This document shows, piece after piece, positions 17,829 through 27,870 of a stretch of 64,000 nt of DNA (position 1 is the first letter of the stretch; every line of letters starts with the position of its first letter). A model generated the notes under the pieces. That model did no database searches. It was not told the origin of the DNA and was given only the letters and a program-made list of their open reading frames with translations. This stretch comes from Betaproteobacteria bacterium (GTDB taxonomy: Bacteria > Pseudomonadota > Gammaproteobacteria > Burkholderiales > SG8-41), in the NCBI GenBank assembly GCA_021732605.1, contig JAKFUS010000040.1:1-64000 (forward strand), read 5' to 3'. The translations under genes were made by a program, and so were the position numbers.

Positions 17829-18662
17829 ATGCCCGACCAGTACATCCCCCTAGTCACACCGCCAGCAGCACAAGACAGTCCCGCGCTGTGGTTCGCGTTC
17901 CAGCGCGGCTCAATTCTGGTCAGCAATGCAGAATCCGCGGCGCTGCCCTGCTGCTGCACGCTGGAAGAACATGGCGTGACCACGGTGCGCAGCCATTACC
18001 TCGGCCTGCTGGGCGATCAGCATTGTTACGCTGCAGAGGTTGATGAAGCACACCCGCTGCCCGCCGGCTGGGCGCAGCTTGGCCTGCGCGACATGTTCGG
18101 CATGGTCGACAGCACGCTGGCGGCATTGTCCGGACGCGCGCTGCAGATCATTGACTGGGAACGCAACCATCAGTTCTGCAGCCGCTGCGGCACACCCATG
18201 CAGGCGCGCACCGATGAACGCGCCCGCGCCTGCCCGTCCTGCAGCTTTACCACTTATCCGCTGGTGTCCCCTGCCGTGATGGTATTGATCACCCGTGGCC
18301 GTGAACTGCTGCTGGCGCGCAAGGGTGTGTGGCCGGCGGGGCGTTATTCCGCGATTGCCGGATTCGTCGAGCCGGGTGAAATGCTCGAAGACACCGTGGC
18401 GCGCGAAACCCGTGAAGAAGTCGGCGTCGAAGTCAGCAATCTGCGTTATTTCGGCAGCCAGCCCTGGCCCTTTCCGCATTCGCTGATGGTTGCCTTCACC
18501 GCTGAATATGCCGGCGGCGCGGTGCGCCCCGACGGTATCGAAATCGAGGAAGCCGCATGGTTTGATGTTGAAGCCCTGCCGCGACTGCCGCCCAGTGTCA
18601 GTATTTCGCGCCGGCTGATCACCACCGTGGCCGCGGAACTGGCGCGGCAATTTCCGCGCTGA
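17829..18662 (+). CDS. nudC: NADH pyrophosphatase
   Basis: Zn ribbon CSRCGTPMQARTDERARACPSC, Nudix box GFVEPGEMLEDTVARETREEVGVEV, downstream SQPWPFPHSLM. Confidence 0.93.
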   Translation: MPDQYIPLVTPPAAQDSPALWFAFQRGSILVSNAESAALPCCCTLEEHGVTTVRSHYLGLLGDQHCYAAEVDEAHPLPAGWAQLGLRDMFGMVDSTLAALSGRALQIIDWERNHQFCSRCGTPMQARTDERARACPSCSFTTYPLVSPAVMVLITRGRELLLARKGVWPAGRYSAIAGFVEPGEMLEDTVARETREEVGVEVSNLRYFGSQPWPFPHSLMVAFTAEYAGGAVRPDGIEIEEAAWFDVEALPRLPPSVSISRRLITTVAAELARQFPR

Positions 18663-18688
18663 ACAATTAATACGGAATCAGGTTCTAA

Positions 18689-18807
18689 AAAAACCACCCC
18701 CATCCTGTCCTTCCCCCTGAAGGGGAAGGGACTCAATCATTCCCTCCCCTTCAAGGGGACAAGGGAACACTTGAAGCGAAGCAGGGTTAGGGTGGGGATG
18801 GGGGTAA
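18689..18807. repeat. Dispersed palindromic C/G-run repeat, copy A
   Basis: accacccccatcctgtccttccccctgaaggggaaggg...gggttagggtggggatgggggta; inverted related copy at 56859-56950. Confidence 0.75.
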
Positions 18808-18847
18808 ATGTGCAAGCCATTCAAATTGACTCCAGGATTACTTCGCC

Positions 18848-19936
18848 ATGATCAACCCCAATCCCCTGCTCCGCCTGCACGCCCTGGGCCAGCGCATCTG
18901 GCTGGACAACCTGTCGCGCACGCTGCTGCAGGAAGGCACGCTGAAAAAGCTGGTCGCTGAAGACCGCATCGCCGGCGTGACCTCGAACCCGACGATTTTT
19001 TTCAAGGCGATCAGCGAAAGCCCGCATTACCGTGAAGAACTGCAAAAGCTGAAAAGCGATCCGGCCCTGTCGGCAGAGCAACGCTACGAAACCCTGGCCA
19101 TCGCCGACATCCAGGCCGCCTGCGACATCCTGCTGCCGCTGCACAAATCCAGCAAATGTGAGGATGGCTATGTCAGCCTGGAGGTGTCACCGGCGCTGGC
19201 GCATGACGCCGAGGGCACGCTGGCCGCTGGCCTGCGCCTGAAAGCCGCCGTCGCCCGCGACAACCTGTTGATCAAGGTGCCGGCCACTACAGCCGGACTG
19301 AGCGCCATCGAGGAACTGATCGCCCACGGCTGTTCGGTCAATGTCACGCTGATGTTTTCGCTGCGCCATGTGCGCGAGGTGGCACAGGCTTATGTGCGCG
19401 GCATCGCGCGCCATGTCGAATTAAGTGGTGACGCGAGCAAGGTCAAATCGGTCGCCAGCCTGTTCCTCAGCCGCGTCGATACGCTGGTCGACAAACGCCT
19501 CGAAGCCATCGGTGGTGAAGCGCTGGCGCTGCGCGGCCGCTCGGCGGTGGCGCTGGCCAAACTGGCGTACCAGGATTACCGCGCGACGTTCAGCGATTCA
19601 GCCTTCACCGCACTCGCCAAACGCGGCGCACGGCCGCAGGCCATGTTGTGGGCCAGCACCGGCACCAAAAACCCGGCCTACAACGATGTGCTGTATATCG
19701 AATCACTGATCGGCCCGCAGACCATCAACACGGTGCCCGATGCGACGCTGGCGGCGTTCCGCGAACACGGCAAGGCGGAGCCGACGCTGGAAGCCGATAT
19801 TGAGGCCGCAGCCAAACAATTCGCCGCGCTGGAAGATTTTGGCATCGACATGGATGCCGTTGGCCAGGAATTACAGGTGGAAGGTCTGAAGCAGTTCGAG
19901 GATTCGTTCCGGCAACTGCTGGCATTGACTGCCTGA
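18848..19936 (+). CDS. tal: Transaldolase
   Basis: IAGVTSNPTIFFKAI, NLLIKVPATTAGLSAIEELIAHGCSVNVTLMFS, LWASTGTKNPAY. Confidence 0.95.
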   Translation: MINPNPLLRLHALGQRIWLDNLSRTLLQEGTLKKLVAEDRIAGVTSNPTIFFKAISESPHYREELQKLKSDPALSAEQRYETLAIADIQAACDILLPLHKSSKCEDGYVSLEVSPALAHDAEGTLAAGLRLKAAVARDNLLIKVPATTAGLSAIEELIAHGCSVNVTLMFSLRHVREVAQAYVRGIARHVELSGDASKVKSVASLFLSRVDTLVDKRLEAIGGEALALRGRSAVALAKLAYQDYRATFSDSAFTALAKRGARPQAMLWASTGTKNPAYNDVLYIESLIGPQTINTVPDATLAAFREHGKAEPTLEADIEAAAKQFAALEDFGIDMDAVGQELQVEGLKQFEDSFRQLLALTA

Positions 19937-19999
19937 TTACTGCAGCCTGCTTATTGCAGCCTGCTCATTGCGACCTGCTCATTGCAGCCCGCTTATTGC
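19936..19999. repeat. Degenerate 14-bp tandem repeat (unit ~attgcagcctgctt)
   Basis: About four successive imperfect copies immediately after the tal stop. Confidence 0.6.
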
Positions 20000-20007
20000 C
20001 GAGCTGA

Positions 20008-20703
20008 TCAGGTTCGCCACAGCGCGCCGCCGCTGGCCTTGTCGATCTCGACCAGCTGCGCTTCATGCTCGGCGATTTCTTCCACGCTCGCCCGCAGCAC
20101 CATCAATTTCAGTTCGCCGCGCTTGAATGCCGGCACACGGACCTCGGTGCTCACGGTTTCAGCTTCGATCATCAGGCTGTTCTGGCCGCGGGTCATCGCC
20201 AGGTACACCTCCGCCAGCAGTTCCGCATCGAGCAAGGCGCCGTGCAGCGTGCGCGCCGAGTTGTCGATCTGGTAACGGTCGCACAGGGAATCGAGGCCGT
20301 TGCGTTTGCCCGGATGCAGGTCCTTGGCCATGCGCAGGGTGTCGGTCACTTCCGGGCAATAGGTCTTCAGGCGCTTTTTGCGCGCCAGCGCCAGTTCACT
20401 GTCGAGGAAACCGACGTCGAAGGGCGCGTTATGGATGATCAGTTCGGCGCCCGAGATGTAATCGAGCAACTCGTCGGCGATTTCGGTGAACTTCGGTTTG
20501 TCGCTGAGGAATTCAGTGGTCAGGCCGTGTACCTGCAGCGCACCCTCTTCACTGTCACGTCCGGGATTGAGGTAGCGGTGGAAATGTTTGCCGGTGAGCC
20601 GCCGGTTGACCATCTCGACACCGGCGACCTCGATCACACGGTGACCCAGCTTCGGATCCAGGCCCGTGGTTTCGGTATCGAGGAAGATCTGCCGCGCCGC
20701 CAT
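20008..20703 (-). CDS. dnaQ: DNA polymerase III epsilon subunit (3'-5' exonuclease)
   Basis: RQIFLDTETTGLDPKLGHRVIEVAGVEMVNRRLTG; DEDDh exonuclease motifs. Confidence 0.95.
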   Translation of the reverse strand: MAARQIFLDTETTGLDPKLGHRVIEVAGVEMVNRRLTGKHFHRYLNPGRDSEEGALQVHGLTTEFLSDKPKFTEIADELLDYISGAELIIHNAPFDVGFLDSELALARKKRLKTYCPEVTDTLRMAKDLHPGKRNGLDSLCDRYQIDNSARTLHGALLDAELLAEVYLAMTRGQNSLMIEAETVSTEVRVPAFKRGELKLMVLRASVEEIAEHEAQLVEIDKASGGALWRT

Positions 20704-21194
20704 CAGGCTGTCTGCCCCGGTTTGACACTTTCAACACCTCTGTTCGCCAGTTCGTCGGCACGTTCATTGCCGTCGTGGCCGGCATGGCCCTTGACCCACA
20801 GCCACTCGACGTCGTGCTTGCCAGCGATTTCATCGAGCTCGCGCCACAGGTCTTCGTTCTTGACCGGTTTTTTGTCGGCCGTTTTCCAGCCGCGCTTTTT
20901 CCAGGCATGGATCCACTCGGAAATGCCCTGCTGCACATATTTGGAGTCGGTATGCAGCCGCACGCGGCAGCGGCGCTTCAGCGCCTCCAGCGCACGGATC
21001 ACTGCCAGCAGTTCCATGCGGTTGTTGGTGGTATGCAGCTCGCCGCCGAACAATTCGCGCGTCTTCCCGCCACTGCTGAGCAATGCGCCCCAGCCGCCGA
21101 CGCCCGGATTACCCTTGCAGGCACCATCGGTGTAAATCTCGATCAGATCACCCGTTTTTTCGTCCACCACTTCGTTCATCGCTTTATCGTTCAC
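20703..21194 (-). CDS. rnhA: Ribonuclease HI
   Basis: [68 protein letters not shown]. Confidence 0.96.
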   Translation of the reverse strand: MNDKAMNEVVDEKTGDLIEIYTDGACKGNPGVGGWGALLSSGGKTRELFGGELHTTNNRMELLAVIRALEALKRRCRVRLHTDSKYVQQGISEWIHAWKKRGWKTADKKPVKNEDLWRELDEIAGKHDVEWLWVKGHAGHDGNERADELANRGVESVKPGQTA

Positions 21195-21219
21195 GTTATT
21201 TCGTTTACCGCTTCGTTCA

Positions 21220-21993
21220 TCATTGTGTCCTGACCTTTGCTACCGCAGCCTCTTCATCGCGCACGCGCTCCGGCACCGGTGACAGGCTCTTTTCCGGCAC
21301 CACGGCGCGGTCGCTCCACTTCGGCATGATCAACCGGATGCCGCGCACGCGCTTGATCGCCTGCAGGAAAAACACCCCGCCGGCAATCGGCCACCAGCGG
21401 TCACCGGCTTTTTCCATGAAACCGAAACGGTCCAGCCACTTCTGCTCGACGCAGGGCGGCGCATAACAGGCCATCGAACCGGCAACGATTTCGAGGCCGA
21501 CCAGCGCAAACCAGTCCTTGACCCGTGCCAGATTGATGAAACGCCCATTCCACGGATAATCGTGGCGCGCGCCAACGCTGCGGCGCAGACCCCACAGGCT
21601 CAGCGGATTGAATCCGGAGATGATGACATGGCCTTCGGGGCGCAACACCCGCGCCACTTCGCGCACAATCTGGTGCGGGTTTGCGGAAAATTCCAGGGTA
21701 TGCGGCAGCACCATCAAGTCAACGCTGTTGGATTCGATCGGCAGGTCGCGGAAATCCGCGCGCAGATTGACCGCACCCTGCGGTCCCGCCTTCACAAGCA
21801 GCGGAATGCGGCTGGCGCGCAGCAGGTCCACCTGCTCGAGGCTGAGCTGCAGCGCGTGGTAACCGAAAATGTCGGCAACCGCTTCGTCGAAATACGTCTG
21901 CTCACGCGCGATGACATACTGGCCCGGCGAACTCGCCAGCCATTCAGTCGCAGTAAGGCCGGCGGCTGCATTTGATAGTCCCGAAGTTGACAT
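21220..21993 (-). CDS. SAM-dependent methyltransferase (class I)
   Basis: [58 protein letters not shown]. Confidence 0.85.
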   Translation of the reverse strand: MSTSGLSNAAAGLTATEWLASSPGQYVIAREQTYFDEAVADIFGYHALQLSLEQVDLLRASRIPLLVKAGPQGAVNLRADFRDLPIESNSVDLMVLPHTLEFSANPHQIVREVARVLRPEGHVIISGFNPLSLWGLRRSVGARHDYPWNGRFINLARVKDWFALVGLEIVAGSMACYAPPCVEQKWLDRFGFMEKAGDRWWPIAGGVFFLQAIKRVRGIRLIMPKWSDRAVVPEKSLSPVPERVRDEEAAVAKVRTQ

Positions 21994-22042
21994 GACTGAA
22001 GTTTAAATCATAATCGGTCGCTGATCTGAACGGAGTCCGAAT

Positions 22043-22813
22043 ATGGCCGCATACGAAGTCGTGCCGCTGCGCGCGTTTGCCGACAATTACATCTGGACCA
22101 TCCGCGACGCCGGCTTTGCCGCCGTGGTCGATCCGGGCGATGCGCAACCGGTGCTCGACTACCTGGCGCGCGAAAAACTGCAGCTCGTCGCCATTCTCAA
22201 CACCCACCACCATGCCGATCACGTCGGCGGCAACGCGGCCTTGCTGGCGCAAACCAAAGTGCCGGTCTACGGACCGCATGACGAACGCATCCCGGAAGTC
22301 AGCGAGCGCCTCGCCGACGGCCAGCGTTTCACGCTCCCGCATTTCAACATTGAAATGGAAACGCTGGAAATCCCCGGGCACACCCGCTCGCACATCGCGT
22401 TTCATGGCGACGGCCTGCTGTTCTGCGGTGATACGCTGTTTGCGGCCGGCTGCGGCCGGCTGTTTGAAGGCACGCCGCGGCAGATGCACGATTCGCTGAC
22501 CCGGCTGGCCCGCCTGCCCGATGCCACCCGCGTTTACTGCGGCCACGAATACACCCTGTCCAACCTCAAGTTTGCGCGGGCCGCCGAGCCGGACAACCGC
22601 CGGTTGCCGGAACTCGAAGCGCGGATGCAGGCGCTGCGCGCCGCCGACCAGCCGACCCTTCCCTCAACCATAGCCCAGGAAAAAGCCACCAATCCCTTCC
22701 TGCGCATCGACGAACCCGCCATTATTCACAGCGCCAGCACCCGGGCCGCCAAAAAGCTGATGGATCCGGTCAGCGTACTGGCGGAAATCCGCGACTGGAA
22801 GAACAACTTCTGA
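22043..22813 (+). CDS. gloB: Hydroxyacylglutathione hydrolase (glyoxalase II)
   Basis: THHHADHVGG metallo-beta-lactamase motif; FCGDTLFAAGCGRLFEG. Confidence 0.95.
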   Translation: MAAYEVVPLRAFADNYIWTIRDAGFAAVVDPGDAQPVLDYLAREKLQLVAILNTHHHADHVGGNAALLAQTKVPVYGPHDERIPEVSERLADGQRFTLPHFNIEMETLEIPGHTRSHIAFHGDGLLFCGDTLFAAGCGRLFEGTPRQMHDSLTRLARLPDATRVYCGHEYTLSNLKFARAAEPDNRRLPELEARMQALRAADQPTLPSTIAQEKATNPFLRIDEPAIIHSASTRAAKKLMDPVSVLAEIRDWKNNF

Positions 22814-22817
22814 GCAC

Positions 22818-22870
22818 TAGTGCCTGTGAATCACCTGTCATGGGGGCGAAATAATGCTTAACAGGCACTA
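22818..22870. repeat. Inverted repeat, 10-bp perfect arms (tagtgcctgt...acaggcacta)
   Basis: Arms at 22818-22827 and 22861-22870, 33-nt spacer. Confidence 0.6.
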
Positions 22871-23012
22871 AGTCACGGACCTCATGCCGCACCTCTAAAT
22901 ATGACATTAAAATATTGATTTTGAAGGAATATTTGGTTTGACTTTATAAGTGACCAGGGCTAATATCCGGCCATCTTCTGGCGTTGATCCGCCTGCTTCA
23001 GGATACTTACGC

Positions 23013-24440
23013 ATGATGAATATCATCACCCGCTGTGCCCTGCTCACCGCCGTCCTGTTTGCGACGGCCTGCGCGCAGTTGCCGGAAACCAGCGGACTGG
23101 GCGCCCAATCCGCTGTCGCCCCATCCGCTTACACCCCATCCGCTAGCGTCGGCCCGAACGCGCCCATAGCAGCGCCGGCTGCAGCGCCCGCTCCGGCTGC
23201 AACGCCGCCCGCGTTCATCGCAACGGTCAGGGCTCAACCGCGTGACGTCTGGGAACGCATCCGCAGCGGCTACACCATGAAGCCGATGGACAATGACCTG
23301 GTCCGGCAATGGGAGAATTTCTACTCTGCCAAGCCCGAATACTTCGCGCGCATGGTCGACCGCAGCAGTCATTACCTGTTCCACATCATTGAAGAAATCG
23401 AACGGCGCAAGATGCCGGCCGAAGTCGCACTCTTGCCGATGATCGAATCCGCCTATAACCCGCAGGCCTACTCCAAGGCCCATGCTTCGGGCCTGTGGCA
23501 GTTCATCCCATCGACAGGCAAGCACTATGGCCTGCGCCAGAACTGGTGGTATGATGGCCGGCGCGATGTGATTGCCGCCACCGGCGCGGCACTGGATTAC
23601 CTTGAAAAACTGCATGCACAGTTCGGCGACTGGGAACTGGCACTGGCCTCCTACAACTGGGGCGAAGGCGCAGTCGGCCGCGCCATGGCGCGCAACCAGG
23701 CCAAGGGCCTGCCGGCGGATTACGCCAGCCTGACCATGCCGGCAGAGACGCGTAATTACCTGCCCAAGCTGATCGCGGTCAAAAACATCATTGCTGACCC
23801 GGCGCGGTTCGGCGTCAAACTCGCCAGCGTGCCGAATCAGCCTTATTTCGAAGTGGTCACCGTGCAGCGCCACATCGACGTCAAGCTCGCCGCCAAATTC
23901 GCGGAAATCTCACTGGAAGACTTCAAATTCCTGAACCCGGCGCACAACAAGCAGGTGATCAAGGCCGGCGGCAAGGAAACCATCGTGCTGCCGCGCGACA
24001 AGGTCGCGATATTCAACGCCAACCTTGTAAATCACGACAAGCCCCTGGTGTCATGGCAGGCGCATACCGTTAAACCCGGTGAAAAACCGGAAAAAATTGC
24101 CGCAAAATACGGCATGAGCCTCGCTGAATTAAATCAAATCAACGGCATCGGCGGAAAAAACAAGATGCGCACCGGCCAGCCACTGCTGGTGCAAGCCACC
24201 GCCGGCACTGCGCCCAACCTCCCCGACCTGCCGGCGACACCGGTATCCCTGCCCAAGGCGTATCAGGCCGCGCGCAACAAAAACGCGAAAATCGCCACCA
24301 AGCCCGGCGCGAAGCCGGCGGCGAAATCCGTGGTCGCCAAACGCGCGCCGGCAAAACAGCCCAAGGCCTTAGCCAAAGCCCCGGCGCCTGCCGGCAAAAA
24401 ACCCGCAAGCACCGTTGTCGCGACGCAATCGCGTCGCTGA
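23013..24440 (+). CDS. mltD: Membrane-bound lytic murein transglycosylase D-like lipoprotein with LysM
   Basis: Lipobox ATAC, SLT domain PMIESAYNPQAYSKAHASGLWQFIPSTGKHYGL, C-terminal LysM and basic Ala/Lys/Pro-rich tail. Confidence 0.9.
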   Translation: MMNIITRCALLTAVLFATACAQLPETSGLGAQSAVAPSAYTPSASVGPNAPIAAPAAAPAPAATPPAFIATVRAQPRDVWERIRSGYTMKPMDNDLVRQWENFYSAKPEYFARMVDRSSHYLFHIIEEIERRKMPAEVALLPMIESAYNPQAYSKAHASGLWQFIPSTGKHYGLRQNWWYDGRRDVIAATGAALDYLEKLHAQFGDWELALASYNWGEGAVGRAMARNQAKGLPADYASLTMPAETRNYLPKLIAVKNIIADPARFGVKLASVPNQPYFEVVTVQRHIDVKLAAKFAEISLEDFKFLNPAHNKQVIKAGGKETIVLPRDKVAIFNANLVNHDKPLVSWQAHTVKPGEKPEKIAAKYGMSLAELNQINGIGGKNKMRTGQPLLVQATAGTAPNLPDLPATPVSLPKAYQAARNKNAKIATKPGAKPAAKSVVAKRAPAKQPKALAKAPAPAGKKPASTVVATQSRR

Positions 24441-24877
24441 CCTTCCAATCGTAGCAACCGCTGCGCGTCGCCTGTAACGCGCTGAATTCCTGTTTCCGGG
24501 CAGGCGTCGTGGCGCACTGCGGCCCGCACCGCGACGATTCCACTCAATATTGCCCAGATCCCGCAATCATTGATTATTCGCTTTTTACCGGCGCGAAGAT
24601 TGCCGGATTGCCACGCCCGCCGGCGCCTTGCCTCCCCCGCTTTGCCCCTCCTATCGCCCGGCACATTGATTTCAAACTCTGTGCGCTATCAAGCATACCC
24701 GCGATTCCATTCAACCTAGCATCCGGTGGTTGCCGAAATAAAGCCGGAATGCAGTTGAACGACAGATGCAGAGTCAAGGCGGGTCTGAGGATGGGCCGGC
24801 CGACAGATTCTTTCAAAACCTCAAGATGATCATCAAGGCTATTAATTCTTTAATCCAGCATCTCCAAGGAAACTGAA

Positions 24878-25807
24878 ATGAAAACACTACGGATTGCACG
24901 ACTCCACCGGCATGGCGCTGTGGCTGTGGCACTACTCGCAGCTTTTGCCGGGAATGTAAACGCCGAAAGCCTGGTAGCGGTAAACAGCAGGAATCAGATT
25001 GGCGTGTTTGACAGCAGTTCAGCCATCATCAACACCACATTATTCAATTCCATTACCGGAACGGCCGCCGGCGAAACTTTTGTCGGCATAGATTTGCGTC
25101 CGTCGAACAACCTGGTATACGGAATCAGCTCGGCCAACAGGATTTATACGATCAATCCCAATACCGGCGTCAGTGTGTTTGTCGCCAACCTGTCGCAATC
25201 CATTATTGATGTCGCAAATAAATCATACGGGCTTGACACCAATCCCATTGTGGATCGCACAACCGGCTCTTCACTCCGCCTGGTCAGTTCAACCGGTGAC
25301 AACTACGGAATCAACGCAGCCACAGGCGCCGTAACCGTAGCGACGTCCATCGCCGCGGGATTTACCGGGGTAGCTTATCGCAATTCGGACGCAAGCACTC
25401 CCGCGGTCGCACCTGCCAGCACCGAACTGTATTACATCAATTCAACAACAGATACTCTGGCCTCCGCACAAACTAATTTCAACAATCCCGTCATCACTAC
25501 GGATGGCCCATTGGGTGTCAATATTATCAATGTCAACGGATTTGAAATTACACGCACCAGCAACGCTTTTGGCGCATTCATCACAAACCCGAATTCCCTG
25601 AACTCTGATTTATTTTCTGTCGATCTGGATGCCGGCACAGCATTGAAATTAGGGACATTCATTGGCACCGTTAACGGCCTAACTTCGGCGCCAGTCAGCC
25701 CGATTCCAGAACCGGAAACTTACGCCATGATGCTGGCTGGTCTGGGCATACTGGGATTCGCAACCCGTCGCCGTAAAAACAAGCAAGCAAACTCATTGGC
25801 CGCCTGA
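24878..25807 (+). CDS. Exported DUF4394-like protein with PEP-CTERM sorting signal
   Basis: Signal peptide; IPEPETYAMMLAGLGILGFATRRRKNKQ C-terminus. Confidence 0.88.
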   Translation: MKTLRIARLHRHGAVAVALLAAFAGNVNAESLVAVNSRNQIGVFDSSSAIINTTLFNSITGTAAGETFVGIDLRPSNNLVYGISSANRIYTINPNTGVSVFVANLSQSIIDVANKSYGLDTNPIVDRTTGSSLRLVSSTGDNYGINAATGAVTVATSIAAGFTGVAYRNSDASTPAVAPASTELYYINSTTDTLASAQTNFNNPVITTDGPLGVNIINVNGFEITRTSNAFGAFITNPNSLNSDLFSVDLDAGTALKLGTFIGTVNGLTSAPVSPIPEPETYAMMLAGLGILGFATRRRKNKQANSLAA

Positions 25808-25857
25808 TCTTCAGCCAAGCAATACGGAGGGACGCTCGCCCCGCCGTTAACCAAACT

Positions 25858-27870
25858 TCAGTTGTAGAGATGACAGCGCGTCGCGTGCGACGCGCTGAAG
25901 TCATGTACGTCCGGATACTCAATGCTGCAGCGGGGCATTGCTGCGCCACAACGCGGATGGAAATGACAGCCCTGCGGCGGATTGAGCGGTGACGGCAAAT
26001 CGCCGTCCACACGCAGTACCGGCCGCGCCGCCTGCGGATCCGCCACCGGCACGGCCGACAGCAAGGCCTGTGTGTACGGATGTTTGGGCGTGCGCAGCAC
26101 ATCCGCCACCGCACCGCGTTCGACAATGCGCCCCAGGTACATCACCGCCACCTCATCCGCCATGTATTCGACCACCGCCATGTTGTGGCTGATGAACAAA
26201 TAAGCCAGCCCCTTGTCGCGTTGCAGGCGCTTCAGCAGGTTGAGAATCTGCGCCTGCACCGAAACATCCAGCGCACTGGTCGGTTCGTCACAGACAATCA
26301 ATTGCGGCTCCACTGACAGCGCGCGGGCAATCGCAATCCGCTGCCGCTGCCCGCCGGAAAATTCGTGCGGATAACGGCCTTTGACGTCGGGCGCAAGACC
26401 GACCTCGACCAGCAGTGCATCAATGCGTATGGCGCGTTCTTCCGCAGTGGCGCCGACGCCCAGCGCCAGCATGCCCTCCTCCAGTGCATCACCGATGCGC
26501 ACCCGCGGATTCAGCGACGCGTAGGGATCCTGGAAAATGATCTGTGCATGACGGCGGCGGTCGTGCAATGCGGAACGGTTCAGCGACAGCAGATCCACGC
26601 CGTCAAACAGCACGCGACCGCCGGTCGGCGGCACCAGCCGCAGCAGGCCCTTGCCGACGGTGGTTTTGCCGCAGCCCGATTCACCGACCAGCCCCAGCGT
26701 GCGGCCGGGGGCAATCTCCAGCGACACGCCGTCGACGGCTTTAACCTGCCCCGTCACACGCTGCAACAACCCTTTGCGGACAGGAAAGTGAACTTGCAGG
26801 TCTTCGACCTTCAGGATTGAGGATTGAGGCGTGAGGAGTGAGGAGCGAGGTGCTTCCTGCGGTTCTGCAGCCCGCCCCGGAAGAAGTCCTCCTGGGGGGC
26901 GCTCATCACTGCCGTACAAGTGGCATTTCGCGCGTTGCCCGTCGCGCACCGCAGCCCACTGCGGAATCGTATCCGCGCAATGCGCCAGTACGCTGTCACA
27001 GCGTTCGGCAAAACGACAGCCCGTGAACTGCCGAGTCAGTGCCGGCACCGTGCCGCGGATCGCGGCCAGGGGTTTGCCACGCCCGACACGATCGGGCAAT
27101 GACTCAAACAGCTTGCGCGAGTAGGGATGCGCCGGGCCGGCAAAAAATGCGGCCACGGATGCAGTTTCAATGATCTCGCCGGCATACATCACCGCCACCT
27201 GCTGCGCCATCTGCGCGACCACACCAAGGTCGTGCGTAATTAACAGCATCGCCATGCCGCGTGAGCGCTGCAGTTCACGAAGCAATTCCAGCACCTGAGC
27301 CTGCACCGTCACATCCAGTGCCGTGGTCGGTTCGTCGGCAATCAACAGGTCCGGATCGCAGGCCAGCGCGATGGCAATCATCACCCGCTGTTTCATGCCT
27401 CCGGACATCTGGAACGGGTATTCGCTCATGCGCCGCCGCGCATCGGGCATGCGCACCGCGTCCAGCAGTTCCAGCACCCGTGCTTCCACAGCCGCGCCGG
27501 TCTGCGCGGTATGGCGGGTCACCGCCTCGGCAATCTGCGCGCCGACAGTCATCACCGGATTCAGCGACAAACCCGGTTCCTGGAAAATCATCGCCACGCG
27601 CCGTCCGCGCACATCGCGCATCCGCGATTCCGGCAGCGCCAGCAGATTCTCACCAGCGAGTTCAACCACGCCGCCGGCAATCTCGCCGGCCTCGGGCAGC
27701 AGGCGCATGATCGACAGCGCCGTCATCGATTTGCCGCAGCCGGATTCACCGACCAGCGCAAAGGTCTCCCCGGCAGCGATATCGAAGGAGATGCCGTCCA
27801 CGGCGCGCAGCGGTGCCGCGCCACTGCGGATCAGCGTGGTCAGCCCGGTTACTTTCAGCAGCGCGCTCAT
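25858..27870 (-). CDS. Peptide-type ABC transporter, two ATPase domains fused (YejF-like)
   Basis: Two Walker A motifs (GESGCGKSM, GESGCGKTTV), two ABC signatures, and two C-terminal oligopeptide-ABC Cys motifs (FAERCDSVLAHC, FHPRCGAAMPRC). Confidence 0.93.
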   Translation of the reverse strand: MSALLKVTGLTTLIRSGAAPLRAVDGISFDIAAGETFALVGESGCGKSMTALSIMRLLPEAGEIAGGVVELAGENLLALPESRMRDVRGRRVAMIFQEPGLSLNPVMTVGAQIAEAVTRHTAQTGAAVEARVLELLDAVRMPDARRRMSEYPFQMSGGMKQRVMIAIALACDPDLLIADEPTTALDVTVQAQVLELLRELQRSRGMAMLLITHDLGVVAQMAQQVAVMYAGEIIETASVAAFFAGPAHPYSRKLFESLPDRVGRGKPLAAIRGTVPALTRQFTGCRFAERCDSVLAHCADTIPQWAAVRDGQRAKCHLYGSDERPPGGLLPGRAAEPQEAPRSSLLTPQSSILKVEDLQVHFPVRKGLLQRVTGQVKAVDGVSLEIAPGRTLGLVGESGCGKTTVGKGLLRLVPPTGGRVLFDGVDLLSLNRSALHDRRRHAQIIFQDPYASLNPRVRIGDALEEGMLALGVGATAEERAIRIDALLVEVGLAPDVKGRYPHEFSGGQRQRIAIARALSVEPQLIVCDEPTSALDVSVQAQILNLLKRLQRDKGLAYLFISHNMAVVEYMADEVAVMYLGRIVERGAVADVLRTPKHPYTQALLSAVPVADPQAARPVLRVDGDLPSPLNPPQGCHFHPRCGAAMPRCSIEYPDVHDFSASHATRCHLYN

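Noticed and set aside
19936-19999. Possible CRISPR array
   Set aside because: Units are 14 bp, directly adjacent without unique spacers, and no cas genes are present.
24441-24877. Small RNA or gene in the mltD to PEP-CTERM gap
   Set aside because: Only low-quality ORFs and no clear hairpin or promoter (including no sigma-54 -24/-12 match) could be supported by eye.
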